NCBI GenBank assembly: GCA_025890175.1
Contig: JANPYM010000003.1
Location: forward strand, 1 to 64,000
Direction of reading: 5' to 3'
From: Ciborinia camelliae
Lineage: Eukaryota > Ascomycota > Leotiomycetes > Helotiales > Sclerotiniaceae
Length of the DNA: 64,000 nt
Shown piece by piece: positions 53,942 to 64,000 of this stretch; position 1 is the first letter of the stretch, and every line of letters begins with the position of its first letter. The notes beneath the pieces are model-generated. The model was not told the origin of the DNA, ran no database searches, and saw nothing but the letters and a program-made list of their open reading frames with translations. The translations under genes were made by a program, and so were the position numbers.

Positions 53942-56155
53942 GTTGATGTTTGTTTTGATTGTCTTGGGTATCAAATAAGATTTCTGGGATGAAAAGTGTA
54001 TTTCTTATGTAGTAGGACTTGACGAGAGCTTGTGTATAATGTTTTTGATATTGATGGGAAGTTTTCCAAGAAGTACGAGCAGTCTCGTAATATTTATTTC
54101 CTTTCCTCTCTCCTCTCTATTTTCCCATTATCATATTCGCTTCGCTTCATGCCAAGTTTTCCTTGAGGAAACAGGGGGTGTATTACAATGACGTCAATTA
54201 CGCGACGTCAGCGATCATCTCATTCCTGTACAATATAACCAACCAATAGCAAATAATTAATTGGGTTGCAATATCATAATGATTTCTGATTCAGCCTTTC
54301 TGTGTTGATCCAATTTTGTCGTCAAATAATTAATCATCGAGAAGGTGAATCAATAGCCGTTCCTGGTTTCATGGCGCCCTGGTGTGGACAAGTTACACCA
54401 AAGGGTTAGGATTACTTGCGATGGTTTCAAAAGCTCTTTGGCATTTTGGATAAAACTTGGTGCTTTCGCTTTCTACTTTGGGTTGCAGTTAATATTGACT
54501 GACTGGGTGGTTGTGTGAAATGGCTAAATCCTCCAATGTAAACCAGGAATTTGCGTCATCCGTTAGAGTTTCTCCATCTTTGTTTCTCCCTAAATCATCA
54601 TTTAATGTTGAGATAACAAAAGTGGAAATTTCTCTATTTTCACTTCGTGGTGCAATAGAAGAAGCGAATATAGAAAACAGTATCGCAGAATGACAGATCG
54701 TGTTGCTACACATCACTCACTCACTCACTCACCCACGCAGTTACGCATTCTCGGCCGAAAAATAAATAAAACCTACTCCAAATATCCCCCCTCTCAACCT
54801 TCGGTTTCCTCACTTCAACTCCAATATTGTTCCTCCAAGCATCCCACGAAAGTCGACGTACTGTAGGAGCCTCTAATTCATTGATAGGTACCATAACGAT
54901 GCCCCAGCGGGTATTATTAAATACGCCCCACGCGCTGGCGTAATCGAGTCCCTTTGATACAATACCGTGGATGAGCCGGAGATAAATACTATTGCATTGC
55001 GGAGAGCGGATCTGAGCAATTTAAGATTGCATTTCATGGTTTAAAGAGGAGTCTTAATTCTGAGGATGCGGATGAGGATGGGGGAAAGTTTATTTCTTGT
55101 AAAGATGAGGATTAGGATGAGATGGATGATGATGAACGTTGCATTTGAGATAATTAAATCCAACAATATATCAACGGCGAACTGCACTGTGCTAATCAAC
55201 AATGGTACATCGGGATGATCCATCCATCCAACGCTCTTTTATCGAAATTTTTAACCGCGATACTCATTGCGTGATTCGGGCTGAAAGGAAATCCAAAGTA
55301 TATTTCCATCTATCCACAAAACACATGCCACTGCCAGTATTTTCCCACGTACCACGCCCCCGGGTTCTTCGCCCTCCCTTTCGAGAGCCGCATTATCATT
55401 GTCATTTTTCGTCGGTACCATACCATTATATACCCAATTTTGGAAGAGAAGAGGATGCAGAAGAACTTATATTGCGCGACGTTAAATAACTCACCGTGCT
55501 TCTTTCTCATCATAATTGACATTCATTTGAAAGTCTCAATCGATCGCATAATGCGCATTATCCGAATTGAACTTCAAGTATGATATCATGATACTCGAGT
55601 ATAGGCTATCATAGGCTGTCATGGGCCGTCATAGGCTATCATTTGAAGAAATTACCCCACCATCAGGGGTTCTATAACCCAACCTACAGGCTTAACCAAT
55701 TAAATCTCGGTTGGTTTCAGGGGCTTTATTGTGGGGTAACATCACCAACTTTATTTATCACTAACCTTATCACTGTCATAAACTTCAAGTCCAGCCATTT
55801 TCTTTCTTTTCACCTCTAAGAAGAAGCATGTTGCCGACGACTATTCGATTTGGGACTTTTTTGATTAGTTAACATGATGTATTTTATTAAATCACATCTC
55901 ATATCTCAATTTAAACCCCGCACTATGTTATCAAATACCGAGTGCAGCTATGATCTGCCCACAGCGGGGTAGCTCTTTCTCTTTATCATTTTTCCACATT
56001 CCTCAACAAAACGCATAGCTTATTTCCATTCTTCCCTTAATATATAATTGCTCTCATTCCCCATGCAAAGCTAATTTAATAAATGAATCCCATACCCACA
56101 ACACTCACAAGCAATCTCAAAAACCCAAGTCCAATCAACCTTCTCCATCTCCAAA
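53942..56155. other. Intergenic
   Basis: CACTCACTCACTCAC repeat at 54713-54735 and repeated GGCTATCAT/GGCTGTCAT units near 55601-55640. Frames at 54511 and 55202 lack supporting features. No gene called. Confidence 0.45.
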
Positions 56156-57344
56156 ATGACACTCCCCAAAACCTACAAAGCGGCCGTTTTCGAAAGCGCC
56201 AATACCCCATTCGTCATTAAAGAAATCGAGATGAGAAAACCCAAAGCAAATGAAGTACTGGTGAAAGTAATCGCCTGTGGAGTCTGCCACTCGGACGTCG
56301 TCGTTCAGTCTGGTGGTTTTGGCAATGGGTTTCCTATCATTCCCGGCCATGAAGTTATTGGTACGGTTGCGGCTGTTGGACCAGGTGTGGAGAAATGGAA
56401 GGTTGGTGAACGGGTTGGTGGTCCTTGGCATGGTGGTCATGATGGGACTTGTAAACCGTGTAATCGGGCACAGGTTCGTGATTTTATGTTTCTTTGAGCA
56501 TTCGTTCTATTCCCCATTGTCAACCCTGGGGTTTCCTCTTCCTTGAGCATATCCCTTTAATTTCCCGATATATCTTTGGTTCCTCGGTTCTCTACAAGAC
56601 TTTTCCCAAGTAGCCAATTGCTGATTTCCAATCCGCATGCAGTTCCAAATGTGTGTCAATCGTGACATTAATGGCGTTACCCGCGATGGAGGATTTGCCG
56701 AATACGTACATTTGCGTAGCGAAGCCGTGGTTCGTGTACCGGAAGATATTGATCCCTATGAATACGCACCCGTACTATGTGCTGGCATCACCGTATTCAA
56801 CAGCATGCGAAAATTACAAATCACACCCGGCGAAGTAGTAGCCATTCAAGGATTAGGTGGATTGGGGCATTTAGCCGTGCAGTACGCGGCGAAGATGGGA
56901 TTCAAAGTCGTGGCTATCAGTAGTGGAAATAAGAAGCGAGAATTTGCACATCAATTGGGTGCTCATGAGTATATCGACACATCGAAAGACGACGCGGCGA
57001 AGAAGTTGACGGAGTTTGGAGGAGCAGCTTTGATTGTTTGTACGGCTCCCAATCCCAAGTCTATTTCTCCCTTAACGGCTGGATTGGCCCCGGGGGGGAA
57101 ATTACTAATTTTGGCCCCTTCTGGTCTGGTGGAAATTGATTCGGTCGATCTTATCATGAAGATGGCTTCGGTTTGTGGGTTTCCTTCGGGTCATGCGCTG
57201 GATAGTGAAGAGACGATTGAGTTTACGAAGTTGCACGGTGTTCATTGTATGGTGGAGAAGTTCCCGTTGAAGGATGTTCAGAAGGCTTATGATCATATGT
57301 TGAGTGGTGGTGTTAGGTTCAGGAGTGTTTTGGTAATGGATTAA
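56156..57344 (+). CDS. Zinc-dependent alcohol dehydrogenase (MDR), 339 aa
   Basis: Exons 56156-56473 and 56643-57344 join as CNRAQ-FQMCVN. Catalytic zinc side: C44 in CGVCHSD and H65-E66 in PGHEVIG. Structural zinc side: CKPCNRAQFQMC, but the usual first Cys is replaced, with the preceding residues reading HGGHDGT, so the four-Cys lobe is incomplete. The NAD(P)-binding fold shows GLGGLGHLAVQYAAKMG. Family members oxidise alcohols or reduce aldehydes in the cytosol; the CNRGQF-like lobe suits the fungal class active on aryl or medium-chain substrates, which is inference. The 169-bp intron is longer than most here. Confidence 0.9.
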
Positions 57345-57910
57345 TTGCTTATGGGTGTATCATGGATGGAATGGAATTGGTTAACGGCGGTCGGTTCACA
57401 CGGAAAAGTTCATGCAACGAAATTGAATAAAGTACTGGTAGGTAGTTATTAGTTATTGGTTTGTTAATTTTGATGATATATTTCGTTTTCTTGCATGTAC
57501 AATACAGTCAATGATATTGCTTTTGAAGATATATTATTGTTATTGTTGTGTATCGAGCTAGTGTATGTAGAACTATTTCATTTCAACATATATACGTACA
57601 AATCCCAACTTCCTCCTCTCACTGAATGGTGAATTACTATCTAACTTAGGTATTCAAGTCTATCAACCCTTCATTAATTGTCTTTTCTTTTGAAACTGTA
57701 TCCAACACCTAACTTAATTCATGATCATCTGATCTAATCTATCCGTCTTGGAGATATTATAATTATATATATATAGCTATGACATTACTGATGAGATACC
57801 TAGATGGATAGGCAGTTAAAGTGTTAAAGATGACTTATTGATCGATCTTTCTTAGTTTTAGGACGGGCATCTTTTTCCTTTTTTTGGTTAGGGGGTTGAT
57901 TCTAGATAGG
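57345..57910. other. Intergenic
   Basis: ATATATATATAG microsatellite near 57763-57775; no gene supported. Confidence 0.4.
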
Positions 57911-59071
57911 ATGGTTCTTACTACAGTAGTAGACTTTTCTTGGGTTGGTTACTTCCTTGTTTCGAGTTTATGGTTTGATAGGGGAGGTGAGGTAGGTTCT
58001 CGGGAATTTATACCGATTCGCCATGAAACTATACGACCATATGTAGATCACATTTTAATCCGCCCAGGAATCGTAAGTGCCATTTCACAAATCACATTAT
58101 CCTCTTAATAATTGATCATCTCGCAGAGAATTGCTGGTCTTCGGCGGACATTTACTATTCTTCGGCCGAGAAGGGGAATGCCATTTCATCCAACTTGCCT
58201 TGAGGTTTATAAGCACGTATCGCGTCATGTTTCCAGCCGAATCACAGTTGACGACCTCATGAATTGGTACAAAAGAGAGGCGAGGAAGGCCGATTTCGAT
58301 GCGTTCCCTCACAACCATTTAGTCAAATCATGCAGCCATGAACACGAGTGGTGCCACCGACCCGGCACCGAGTGGCTCACCGCAAATCCTGTCTTCGTCC
58401 CAGCGTTACCTTCTATCTTCCAGTCCGCAATATCTAAAGATCCGAAATTCTCACACGATTCATCCGCATTTCCTTCTCGTCCTTCTGGACCTTATCAATC
58501 TTCACGTCAGGCTCACGATCTCTTCCTTGGCCTTTGCCCGGAACTCCAAGACGCCATTCTATCGCACCTTTCCTCAAAGGACATTGCATCCTTACGCCTC
58601 GTAACTCGGAGTTTCTCTCAACTTCCACAATCTCTCTTCCATAAGCTTGTTCGTTCGGAAATGCCATGGTTATGGGAAATATACGATTCCACACCACCAT
58701 CCTTTTGGGTCACCGTCTCCAGATTGGACCTCAAATCTCGCGAGGAAAGACGAAAAGCGTATAACGACGAGTTGGAATTACAGCGAGAAGTCATCTTGGA
58801 GGAAATGCCTGCAGTGTACGATGAATGGAGAGCTTCTAAACCTGTTTTTGATGAGAGCATTAAGGGCGCGCGGAAAACGGGATTTGAAGAGGGAATAGAT
58901 ACACAAAAGTTGGATTGGTATCAATTATACTTGGGAGTCACTAGAGAATTCAAGGAGGGGGCGTTGAAGGGGCTCAGAAACAGAGAGAGGATTTGGAAGG
59001 ATGTGGAGGAGATCATAAGAAGAATAAAGAGGTGTCAGGGGATGAACTCGCAGAGGGTTATAGTTCACTGA
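57911..59071 (+). CDS. F-box-like protein, about 368 aa
   Basis: The model joins 57911-58072 to 58127-59071 across a 54-bp GTAAGT..GCAG intron in phase 0 (IRPGI-RIAGLRR). The upstream exon start (MVLTTVVDF) is the first ATG in frame but is uncertain; further 5' exons are possible. An F-box-like segment lies at about residues 185-229 (LGLCPELQDAILSHLSSKDIASLRLVTRSF), followed by LPQSLFHKLVRSEMPWLWEI, typical of fungal F-box proteins with variable C-terminal halves. Such proteins recruit substrates to SCF ubiquitin ligases through Skp1. The C-terminal part is charged and helical with no repeat domain visible. Confidence 0.65.
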
Positions 59072-60420
59072 TTGGAATGGAATGGTATAGGCAACTGATA
59101 GTTCCCGAAGGTATCATCCCTACTCTAGTAACGCCTCGAAAGATGGGTTTAATCGAAGGATACAATTATAATGTTCGAAACAAGGGGGGTTTTTTCCGCT
59201 GTCGGTTTATGCTGGGGATAAGAAGAAACGTTGCATCCTTTTGATACAGGAACTAGATATTGATATTCCTGAGTCTAGATTATAGATTCATTACATTCAC
59301 TTCATCGTATCAGTAATGGGAAATGGGAAGTTAGCACCAACTTAACTATCCACAAATTAGTTCTATACAAATTAGGTATAGAATTACACAATAAGAGATT
59401 ATTGGAATACACATCATTCATGGGGTACGCAAGCGTTCTGTGTTGTATGTATATGTATATGTTCTAAAAACTCGACATCTTATTCCATCACTTTTCACTA
59501 CAGTATCATTTTGTTGGGAAATTTATGAAGATGAGAATACTTCTCTTCGCTTCGATTGTTGAAGTTGAAGTTGAAGTTCGTGGATGGTAGTGCCGGTACT
59601 TTCTCGTTGGAGGAATGAATTTGAATTGACAGATTGTTGTGTTGGTAAAATGAGTTGTTCCAACAACTCTACTACAGTGGGAACAGTGGGATTCAACATC
59701 AATCCTTACCAAAGCTATGCGCGAAAAAGTATGGCTACAATGTTTAATCATTAATACTAATCATGAGGTATTCACATAAATTTCAGGGCTGTTAGCCCGC
59801 AAGCCTACCTCAAGTTTAGCATTTTGTTTTAGTAATCGTATATGCAACCCACCCTTTCACAATTATCCATCGCTCCTGATCCAGCCACACTATCTTTTCC
59901 ATCGGTTAATTAGGCGCGGCTATAAAATACATTGGGTTAAAGGTTAGCTTCTTACTACTTGCGCACTGAGATGTAATTGTATTTGGCTCCGATTTCCCCA
60001 TGTGCCTTGAGCATTTTATATTGATTTTCAATATTCTTGCCTTTATGATTAGGTACCGAGTCCAAATCGCTGGGGATAATACACGGTTTCGCCATCATTT
60101 AAGTCTCAATCCATAAACCACAAACCCTGAAACCACACTTGTAAGTAACATACCTGTCCGATGAGTCTGCATACAACCACATCAAATAAAATAGCCTTTG
60201 CATGCAGCATAAAAGACGAAATCTATTCGCGGCTCAAAGGATTGCTGTGCTTGGAACCACTGTGTAAGTAAGCCCGATGCCTTACCTATGCTTCTGTATC
60301 TCCTTCTCGTCATCCTCACGTGCAATTACTATTTACCCCCTAGCTTTGGAAGGCTTATGATTTAAGATTTTAGGGTTTCAAGCTTCAATTGAGTGCTGTC
60401 TAGGCCTCAAGACCTTATCA
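59072..60420. other. Intergenic
   Basis: GAAGTT repeats near 59560-59580. No supported gene; AT content rises to the right. Confidence 0.4.
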
Positions 60421-60439
60421 AAGACTTCGACTTCAAAGT

Positions 60440-60860
60440 TTCACAATCAATATATTAATAATTATGAAAGATCCATCTTGTTGTTTGAAAATAAATGAGA
60501 CAATTAAGTCTTTATAAGAAGATATATATGAAGATTAATTCTAATGTTTGAAATCAAATTAATTTTTAAATTTTTAAAATAAAAATGTCTTGAGAATTAT
60601 TCTTATTATTTAAAATGAACTTGAATAATGGAGTCATTATAATCAAACAGATTTAGAGATTATTTTTATTGTTCAAAATCAAATTAAACAATAGTCTTAC
60701 ATATAGAAATGAATTGACGCCTTCACTACCCTCGAGCCATTCACTTTAACTTTATCAATAAGATCCCAACTCACAATATTAGATTTTATAAAGTGAATGG
60801 ACGTCTTCACTCCTCTGGAGCCTTTTACTTTGACTTCATCAATACGATCGCACAAATCAT
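60440..60860. repeat. RIP-like decayed tandem repeats upstream of the gene-A relic
   Basis: Units such as TGTTTGAAATCAAATTAA recur near 60480, 60547 and 60665. A longer unit, CTTCACTNCTCNNGAGCCNTTNACTTTNACTTNATCAATA, occurs at about 60720-60762 and 60801-60845. The differences are mostly C/T and G/A. Confidence 0.55.
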
Positions 60861-60886
60861 AGATTGAAAGCTATCACCATCTTAAT

Positions 60887-62061
60887 ATGTCTAACCGTCA
60901 AGACTCCTCAAGCAGTGGCTATTATCGAAGTGATCAATCCAATCAAGAGAATCAATATGACCAGTATGATCACCTCCGCTACGATACCGACAATCAAACA
61001 TATTCATCTGCAAATGCTGCGTCCACCTTACATGCTACCAGTGGCGGCGACAACTATCCAGGTCACAATTTTGGGGATGGGTATGCCTCTGACGGAGCAG
61101 CACAGCGTCTTGTAGCCGGTGTTTACAATAATTCTTCAACAACTCAATATTGTATTAATTGATTAAGGAGGAAATATCTCTTTACTAAATATACTGATTG
61201 CTAGAACAGATTATATACTCAGAAAATACTTTTGAATTATATATAGGAGAATATAGTAATGAAAACTCGGCTAAGCGTCATTGCGTTAGTAAGGTCAGAA
61301 AGGGGGGAAAATTCAAAATCTTAATATTCTTTTTCTGATTCTGATTCCATCTACGATATAATTGATAGTTTAAAAAAGCTTTGGAATGAACTTTCAGAAA
61401 TAGTTAGCTCTTCACTAGTCAATCGAGTATACATCAAGTAAGTTCATATATTTAAGTAATTTAATGTTTAACAACAGAATATGTTGTTATAAAATAGTTC
61501 TACATACACTAGCTCGATACAAAAATACAATAAGTTCAATAGAATATGCAACTCCAACACTCCATTTTAGACAGCAATGAAATCAACAGCTACCCTTCTA
61601 CTAATCAACCGACATCATATCCAACAACTAATGTCAAGCTTCCATACTTTGGCTAAATGTTTGGCACAACGAACGAACCTTTCAGCATCGAATCTCAACA
61701 AACAATCCTCGCGGACAATCGTGGACAAAACACACAAAATACAACGGGGGATGATATATATCAGACTTTACATCCAAACCAGGGATACAATGTTGAGCGT
61801 AGCGACTACATGAGTGCGGAATACATGGAGCCCGACCCCTATGCTTCCAATACTACCGCAGACCAGCAGTCTCAGTCATCCTATGGCCATTCATCAGCCT
61901 CGTATGCTATCAATACTACCGCAGACCGGCAAACTCAGACATCCCAAGGCTATTCCTCAATCCCTTATGCTTCCAGTACTACCGCACACTGGCAATTTCA
62001 GGAACCAACTCATGGCTATTTAGCACCCGCTCAGTCTAATACGTACCAGCCCTTCAACTAA
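60887..62061 (+). pseudogene. Broken paralogue of gene A
   Basis: The first 91 codons (60887-61162) match the start of gene A: SSSSGYYRSD against SSSGSYYRSD, then HATS and YASDGAAQ against HAADVPAQ, ending at a stop. About 380 bases of unrelated AT-rich DNA follow. A second open stretch at 61657-62061 is Ser/Thr/Gln-rich with three 20-residue repeats (YASNTTADQQSQSSYGHSS and relatives) and ends without any of the TGQC or WFPGR sequence that defines the family. I infer a gene interrupted by an insertion and truncated at its 3' end. Paralogy rests on the N-terminal match. Confidence 0.6.
61163..61555. repeat. AT-rich insertion within the gene-A relic
   Basis: This non-coding stretch separates the two halves of the relic. 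Its right part (61478-61525) matches 3508-3550, sharing TTCTACATACACTAGCT. No clear inverted termini or target duplication were found. Confidence 0.4.
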
Positions 62062-62139
62062 CCCGGGGTTACAATACCAACCTGATGCTACGGTAGATTT
62101 AGAAGAGTGCCTGAGATCTCAGACTACGCCTGAGATATT

Positions 62140-63183
62140 AAACATCTTTCCTTATTAAATTGTATAACTATATAGTTATACTATTTATTTTATGTATATA
62201 AAAAGCTTTATCTTTTATAAATGTAAAAGTTTTTTAATAATATATTATATTTCAATTTTAATATTTTAGTATTATAATATATGATAACAAATTTTATATA
62301 AAGATTTAGGACAAATTAGAAAAAAACAAGTTTTTTGTTTTTTTAATATTAAAAAAAGATTTATTTAAAAAAGTTTTCGATATTTTTATTTATTTTATAA
62401 AAATATATAAAGTGTTTTAAATTAAATTTATATAAAATAAAAATATAAATTTTTTTTTTTTTATATTTTAAATATATAAATTTTTTTTTTATTTATATTT
62501 TTATTTTTAATATAAAATCTTTATTTAATATTTTTAATATTTTTTTTTGTATATTTAATTTATATATTAATTTTTATTATTTTATAATTGAAATTAAATT
62601 TATATATAATAATTTATTATTAATAATTTTTATATTAAATTTTAAAGATTTGTTAATTTTTATTTTATTTTAAATATAATTATTTTTATTTATAATATTA
62701 ATTAAATTAATAAATAAAAAAAAGCTTTTTGTATTGTAATAAAAGATTAGATTTTAGTATATAAAAAATTAAATTTTTCTTTTTTAAATTTTAATAAATT
62801 TATTATATTTTTTTTAAAAACAATAATATTAATATAAATTGTTTTATCTGATGATAATCTTATATAATTTGTAATTTTTTTTTAGATTATAAATTTTAAT
62901 ATAAATAAACAAAAAATCAAATTTTTTGAATTAGATTATTTTTATTTAAATATCCTCTTAAATTAATTAAAAAAAAAAATTTTTAAGTATAATAACAAAA
63001 TAATTTTTTATAATATATATATTTTCTATTAACAAATTATTATGTTATTTAATTTTAATAAATAAATAAATATTTATAATATTATTAATGGTTTTTTTTT
63101 AATAAAATATTTATTTAATAAAATAATGAATTATCAATTAATATATATTTTAATTATATTATAAACGAGATATCGAAAAGTTT
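62140..63183. repeat. Extremely AT-rich block, RIP-like
   Basis: About 1 kb with almost no G or C and long A or T runs. No frame is coding. It resembles the AT-rich islands left by heavy RIP of repeats; the original sequence is no longer readable. Confidence 0.75.
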
Positions 63184-63188
63184 TTAGA

Positions 63189-63345
63189 TGTTAAGTGCAC
63201 GGTCCCACACAATAGTCGTAAGCTTTACCACTGCGCCACGCACCCAAAACTACCCCAAAAGGCATAGTATCAGGGATTGATTCCTGAAAGCTTACTACTA
63301 TATATATACCAACGTTACGCAACTAACTCTTTTTAGTTCGTAACA
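63189..63345 (-). repeat. LTR copy 1 of the TRIM-like element
   Basis: 157 bp, TGTTA..TAACA ends. On the minus strand this would be the 3' LTR. It carries a near-terminal hairpin (GTTACGCAACTAA pairing with TTAGTTCGTAAC, one bulge). Confidence 0.9.
63195..63243 (-). other. tRNA-like segment within the LTR (second copy at 63673-63721)
   Basis: Read on the minus strand, 49 bases start GTGCGTG and end CGTGCAC, which can form a 7-bp acceptor-like stem with two G-U pairs. TGGCGCAGTGGT next to the first arm matches 11 of 12 positions of the RNA polymerase III A-box consensus and can form a D-arm. No B box or complete T-arm is seen, so this is a tRNA fragment or mimic, not a full tRNA gene. Confidence 0.5.
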
Positions 63346-63666
63346 ATTGCCTTCCCTTTCAAAGCTTTTCGTCCCGAAAAGGCTTAGGCTCCGAATAAGC
63401 TAGGGGTATATATATATAGTTAACCATATGATCTTTTTCTAGTAACTCAACTGCTACCTGATACTACTCTCACCATTTAGTAATCCTATACCCAATTGAA
63501 ACTAGTTCAATCAAATACTACTAAATGAATTCAGAGCTATCCAATCATTAAGCAGATATATCCTCGCCTTAATTAGCTAAATTGGATCCGCTAGCTCCAC
63601 TAGCTCCACATTTATCCACTAATTAAGATCCCAGAATGGATCCACCAATAAAAATCCCTGATACTT

Positions 63667-63823
63667 TGTTAAGTGCACGGTCCCACACAATAGTCGTAAG
63701 CTTTACCACTGCGCCACGCACCCAAAACTACCCCAAAAGGCATAGTATCAGGGATTGATTCCTGAAAGCTTACTACTATATATATACCAACGTTACGCAA
63801 CTAACTCTTTTTAGTTCGTAACA
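63667..63823 (-). repeat. LTR copy 2 of the TRIM-like element
   Basis: No difference from copy 1 was found when compared by eye. On the minus strand this would be the 5' LTR. Confidence 0.9.
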
Positions 63824-63828
63824 TTAGA

Positions 63829-64000
63829 TTTATCTTTAAAAACGTTTCAAATTATTTATTACTAAGGTATTTGATAAATTTTATAACATTAGATATTTCG
63901 TTTAGGATTATTAATAACAATATAAACTTTTTGAATATTTTAATATATTATAAATTAATATCAAAAATATTTAGATTATAAATACGCAATATATTTTTCT
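63829..64000. repeat. AT-rich block continuing past the TRIM element
   Basis: Same AT-rich composition as 62140-63183, indicating that the element inserted into an already decayed island. Confidence 0.6.

Larger units (their letters stand above)
63189..63823 (-). mobile_element. TRIM-like miniature LTR retroelement, 635 bp
   Basis: Two 157-bp direct repeats (63189-63345 and 63667-63823) appear identical base for base. Each begins TGTTA and ends TAACA, the inverted TG..CA ends of LTRs. The element is flanked by a perfect 5-bp target duplication, TTAGA (63184-63188 and 63824-63828). The 321-bp interior has no coding capacity, as in terminal-repeat retrotransposons in miniature. Read on the minus strand, GAAAGGGAAGGC lies just before the downstream LTR and could be the polypurine tract, and TGGTGGATCC at 63638-63647, 19 bases after the upstream LTR, is a candidate primer-binding site. 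It would need enzymes from a full-length element elsewhere. Confidence 0.88.

Noticed and set aside
55202..55489. 95-codon ATG frame
   Set aside because: No recognisable features or splice partners; its length is compatible with chance.
63189..63345. Complete tRNA gene on the minus strand
   Set aside because: Only an acceptor-like stem and A-box are present; no anticodon arm, T-arm or B box could be assigned.

Overview
The window reads as a filamentous ascomycete genome. Genes are split by short GT..AG introns (about 48-82 bp, some with CTNAY-like branch sites), intergenic DNA is rich in short microsatellites, and very AT-rich blocks look like repeat-induced point mutation (RIP). The proteins (MFS transporter, GCPII-like peptidase, KDEL receptor, GH76 mannanase, ADH, BTB array) suggest a Leotiomycete of Sclerotiniaceae type. 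That placement is inference from recalled protein style, not from a search.

Layout. (1) 1-3.9 kb is a chromosome-end-like block: a broken coding relic, 23.7 perfect CCCTAA telomere repeats at 1155-1296, a 12-bp AT-rich satellite, LTR-like and TTTA repeats, and inverted-repeat units at different stages of RIP-like decay. (2) 3.9-15.7 kb holds five members (A-D and F) of an unrecognised Cys-rich family, plus one repeat-rich membrane protein (E). The members share a Cys4 module of the form C-x(4-12)-C-x(10-13)-C-x2-[CH] and, mostly, a C-terminal GQC..(F)C..H..W(Y/F)PGR module. Gene F is frameshifted. (3) 17.6-24.1 kb is a divergent pair: an MFS transporter and an M28 glutamate-carboxypeptidase-like membrane peptidase, both with acidic dileucine motifs. 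(4) 26.3-38.0 kb is a six-gene BTB/POZ-like array with a conserved pre-BTB phase-2 intron. Five of the six proteins end in C-x2-H-x-H-x5-C. (5) 39.2-46.7 kb has small hypothetical genes (putative mitochondrial, single-pass membrane, and helical/coiled-coil proteins). (6) 49.0-59.1 kb has housekeeping-type genes: a KDEL receptor with a long acidic tail, a secreted GH76 enzyme, a small coiled-coil protein, a zinc alcohol dehydrogenase and an F-box-like protein. (7) 60.4-64 kb is degraded again: a broken paralogue of gene A, extreme AT-rich DNA, and an intact 635-bp TRIM-like retroelement (63189-63823) with identical 157-bp LTRs, a TTAGA target duplication and a tRNA-like segment inside each LTR.

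The best candidates for undescribed biology are the Cys-rich subtelomeric family, the BTB array with its CHHC terminus, and the miniature LTR element. Splice models were built by eye from GT..AG sites, frame closure and paralogue agreement; no expression data were available.
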